A stretch of 64,000 nucleotides of DNA from Natronobiforma cellulositropha (GTDB taxonomy: Archaea > Halobacteriota > Halobacteria > Halobacteriales > Natrialbaceae), in the NCBI RefSeq assembly GCF_025629245.1, contig NZ_JANZXN010000015.1, positions 186,001 through 250,000 on the forward strand, given 5' to 3'. Below are positions 61,910-64,000 of the stretch, piece by piece; within the stretch, counting starts at the first letter, position 1, and each line of letters starts with the position of its first letter. The position numbers and the translations under genes were made by a program. The notes under the pieces are model-generated. The model searched no databases. It was not told the DNA's origin and saw nothing but the letters and a program-made list of their open reading frames with translations.

Positions 61910-62030
61910 GCAGGCTCGAGCGGAACGGCCGACGGTGTCCGTCGGTCTCCCTCGTCAGGAGTGGAGGGGGATCACGAGAGGGGGCGTAGGCAGCGGTTCC
62001 GTTATCCCTCTCGGCCACGAACGAGGTGCC

Positions 62031-62489
62031 ATGGACGAGTCGCGAGCCACCGGAGCTGCACCCGTAGACATTCTCCTCGTCGAGGATAATCCCGGCGACG
62101 TTCGACTCACAGAGGAGGCGTTCAAGGAGGGGAACATCGAGAACACGCTCCACGTCGTTGGAGACGGCGTCGAAGCGCTCGACTTCCTCTATCAGCGCGG
62201 CGAGTACACGGATGCGCCACGACCCGAAATCGTCCTGCTCGACCTCAATTTGCCGCGGAAGAACGGCGACGAGGTGCTCGCCGAAGTGAAAGGAGATCCC
62301 AACTTGCGGCGGATCCCGGTGATCGTCCTCACGAGTTCGAAGAGCGAAGAGGACGTGGTGAAATCCTACGACCTCCACGCGAACGCCTACCTCATCAAGC
62401 CGGTCGATCCCTTCGAGTTCATCAAGACCGTCGCCACGTTCGAGGACCTCTGGTTCTCCATCGTCAGACTGCCCGAACACGAGCAGTGA
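62031..62489 (+). CDS. Receiver-only response regulator
   Basis: 152 residues. Phosphoacceptor D71 in IVLLDLNLPRKNGDEVL, acidic pair E18-D19, T101 and K123 (LIKPVDPFEF) are all present. The extended insertion NLPRKNGDEV and the length are of the Rcp1 type used with phytochrome-like or orphan histidine kinases. There is no output domain. The partner kinase is not in the window. Convergent with ureF. Confidence 0.88.
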   Translation: MDESRATGAAPVDILLVEDNPGDVRLTEEAFKEGNIENTLHVVGDGVEALDFLYQRGEYTDAPRPEIVLLDLNLPRKNGDEVLAEVKGDPNLRRIPVIVLTSSKSEEDVVKSYDLHANAYLIKPVDPFEFIKTVATFEDLWFSIVRLPEHEQ

Positions 62490-62502
62490 CTCGGTGGCCG
62501 GC

Positions 62503-63201
62503 TCAACTCATAAACAGCCGCCGCGTCGCCCGCTCGTGGCGCATCCCCATGGCTTCTGCGAACGGCGCGAACGCGCCCATCTCCCCGAGCGGCGTCTCGA
62601 CGTGGCGCGCACAGACTTCCTCGAGCACCGGCAGCGTCGACTCGAGAACCGACTGCACGTCCGTGTGTCCGAACCGGCCGAGTCGCTGGGCAGCCCCCAG
62701 CAACGAGACGAGGAAGGCGTAGCCCTGGGTGAGACACGCAACCTCGCACTCGAGACCGGCCGCCTGCGTGTAGACGCCGAAACAGACCGCGTAGTGACCC
62801 GGCGTCGTCCCCGCCTCGACCGCGGTGGCGTAGGCGGGAGCCACCGCCTCACCGTCCGCCGCCGCTAGCAACAGGTCACAGAACTGGCCCCCCGCCCTGG
62901 TCGAACTCTCGCGGAACTCGCGTGGCAGCGTCACGGCGTGGAGGCGCTCGTCGACCGCGAGCACCCCATCCAGATCCCCGTCCGCACTCGCAGCGTGGGC
63001 GTTCGCGACGGCGACGGTCTCACAGGGACCGACGACGCGCTCGAGATAGGCTTCCACGACCGCCCTGAGGTCAGAGACTTCCTCGAGCAGCCCCTCGTTG
63101 GCGTACTGTTCGATGCCGTAAGAGGCCGTATAGGAGCCGACCGGCAGCGAGGAGTCGGCGAGTCGGAGTGCGGTCAAGAACGCACTCGAGTCAGTGGGCA
63201 T
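62503..63201 (-). CDS. ureF: Urease accessory protein UreF
   Basis: 232 residues. UreF, with UreD (UreH) and UreG, delivers Ni to apo-urease. Helical family segments: ALRLADSSLPVGSYTASYGIEQYANEGLL, LDGVLAVDERLHAVTLPREFRESSTRAGGQF and the C-terminal MGMRHERATRRLFMS. MPTDSS at 63201 overlaps the end of ureE by 11 bases. A longer upstream frame is the antisense of the ureE His-rich tail and was rejected. Confidence 0.92.
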   Translation of the reverse strand: MPTDSSAFLTALRLADSSLPVGSYTASYGIEQYANEGLLEEVSDLRAVVEAYLERVVGPCETVAVANAHAASADGDLDGVLAVDERLHAVTLPREFRESSTRAGGQFCDLLLAAADGEAVAPAYATAVEAGTTPGHYAVCFGVYTQAAGLECEVACLTQGYAFLVSLLGAAQRLGRFGHTDVQSVLESTLPVLEEVCARHVETPLGEMGAFAPFAEAMGMRHERATRRLFMS

Positions 63202-63895
63202 GGTCCTCGTGCTCGCTCGAGCCGTCGTGTTCGTGATCATCACCGTCGTGACTGTGGTGGTGGTCGGCACCACGAGAGTCGTGTTCGTGATCATCACCGT
63301 CGTGATTGTGGTGGTGGTCAGTACCGTCGTGGCCGTGGTGGTGAGGAGCGCCCTCGTCGCCGTGGCTCTGGTGGGCGGCCGCCCCACCGCGGGTGTGCCC
63401 GTGAGCGCCCGGGTCGGCGGCGAACAGTTCCGCGTCCACCGTGACGGCGTGGATTTCGCAGTCGGGGAGGACGCTACGGACGATACGCTCGAGAATGTGG
63501 CGGTCGGCGACGAGCGGAACGTAGACGGCTCCCCCAGAAACCGCGAGGTCCCAGTGCTGGTTACCGATCCGGTGGCCGAGTTCGGCCGCGAGCGCCAGTC
63601 CCTCGGCGGTCGGATCGGGCAGCGTGACGGCGACGGCGTCGCGTGGCTCGAGTGTGACGACGATCATCCGGTCGGGGGTGTGCTCGAGGACGTCGCCACC
63701 CGACAGTGCAGGTCGGTCGACGACGATGCCGAGATCGGTCCCGGCGTCGGTCGTGACGCGCAGGCGCGAGCGCCGGCGCTCGGTCTCGTCGAGGACGACG
63801 CGCTCGAGTGTGCCCGCGGCGTCGTGGGCCGCTCGAGCGCTCGCGAGGTCGATGTCGGCGTGGACGTTGCCGAGCACGCTGTCGATGCGCTCCAT
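63191..63895 (-). CDS. ureE: Urease accessory metallochaperone UreE
   Basis: 234 residues. N-terminal domain with LRVTTDAGTDLGIVV, central domain with GHRIGNQHWDLAV (metal-binding region), and a C-terminal His-rich tail of about 60 residues (from GAHGHTRGG to EHEDHAH) with about 20 His alternating with Asp and Gly, expected to store Ni2+. The start is one base after the stop of the preceding gene at 63897. Operon order D-E-F is the common haloarchaeal one. Confidence 0.92.
   Translation of the reverse strand: MERIDSVLGNVHADIDLASARAAHDAAGTLERVVLDETERRRSRLRVTTDAGTDLGIVVDRPALSGGDVLEHTPDRMIVVTLEPRDAVAVTLPDPTAEGLALAAELGHRIGNQHWDLAVSGGAVYVPLVADRHILERIVRSVLPDCEIHAVTVDAELFAADPGAHGHTRGGAAAHQSHGDEGAPHHHGHDGTDHHHNHDGDDHEHDSRGADHHHSHDGDDHEHDGSSEHEDHAH
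63224..63319. repeat. Repeat encoding the UreE His tail
   Basis: A 42-base block at 63224-63265 recurs at 63278-63319 with one visible mismatch; the period is 54 bases (18 residues: DHHH plus HDGDDHEHD type). Likely a recent in-frame duplication that lengthens the Ni-binding tail. Confidence 0.85.
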
Positions 63896-63896
63896 C

Positions 63897-64000
63897 TCAG
63901 TACCTCCGGTCGGGTCCGAGACCGACGCCGAGCGTCGCGCGTCTGACCTGCTCCCACGCGAGTCGGATTGCGTCGGTCACGTCCGCGCCGCGGTGACCCA
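63897..64000 (-). CDS. Probable UreD C-terminus (gene runs off the right edge)
   Basis: The last 34 codons are visible, ending in DAIRLAWEQVRRATLGVGLGPDRRY and a TGA at 63897-63899. The stop is one base before the ureE start. Identity is inferred from the common order ureD-ureE-ureF and from a helical C-terminus; the part seen is too short to prove it. Confidence 0.4.
   Translation of the reverse strand, partial: GHRGADVTDAIRLAWEQVRRATLGVGLGPDRRY

Noticed and set aside
63202-63387. N-terminal extension of UreF rich in Thr and Val
   Set aside because: It is the antisense of the UreE His-rich tail; the UreF fold begins at MPTDSS.

Overview
The window is chromosomal DNA from a halophilic archaeon (class Halobacteria). 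The GC content is high, the proteins are strongly acidic with Asp/Glu-rich linkers, many genes begin at or within a few bases of the position expected for a leaderless transcript (AT-rich TATA-like box about 27 bases upstream of the start codon), and several gene families are typical of haloarchaea (salactin-type actin, HalX and HalOD1 domains, PAN, Rpo11, B-family DNA polymerase, bacterial-type LeuRS). The genus cannot be fixed from the sequence alone. No transposase or integrase gene was found.

Layout. 1-6,900: an acidic protein running off the left edge, a metallo-beta-lactamase-fold hydrolase, Dph2 (diphthamide), a HalX protein, a YlbF-family protein, a membrane protein and a salactin-type actin. 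7,100-15,600: METTL5-like methylase, rhomboid-like protease, small membrane proteins, Rpo11 (rpoL), a zinc-ribbon membrane protein with a 40-bp tandem repeat at its 3' end, HisF, paired MgtE-type half transporters and PurD. 15,700-22,740: a beta-lactamase-fold hydrolase with membrane tail, then an aa3-type heme-copper oxidase locus (CoxB, a CoxA with an extra C-terminal membrane domain, CoxC and two small membrane proteins). 22,880-32,620: information processing and proteostasis: PAN, a winged-helix regulator, Mre11-Rad50, three small haloarchaeal unknowns and PolB. PolB has no intein but carries a patch of AT-rich codons exactly at a classic intein insertion site.

32,700-43,100: the sufCBD operon behind a palindrome-bearing promoter, UspA and an amino-acid permease, a ferritin-like/DtxR pair, and tRNA-Gln(UUG) followed by a tandem array of tRNA 3'-end fragments with hairpins whose stems co-vary. 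43,300-54,280: a methyl-accepting transducer, LeuRS, HalOD1, a J-domain protein, a DUF420-type membrane protein, an ABC-2 exporter, a TrmB-type sensor domain lacking its DNA-binding part, and an F420-dependent oxidoreductase. 54,451-56,854: a CRISPR array with 36 perfect repeats plus one degenerate terminal repeat and no cas genes alongside. 56,900-64,000: a short unknown ORF, an HxlR regulator divergent from an ABC exporter whose first permease is fused to a PrsW-like membrane protease domain, a receiver-only response regulator, and the urease accessory genes ureF and ureE, with the end of a probable ureD at the right edge.

Much of the window is ordinary housekeeping sequence. The least explained items are the tRNA-Gln trailer array, the codon patch in polB, the palindromic in-frame insertion in sufD with the palindrome in front of sufC, and the permease-protease fusion.
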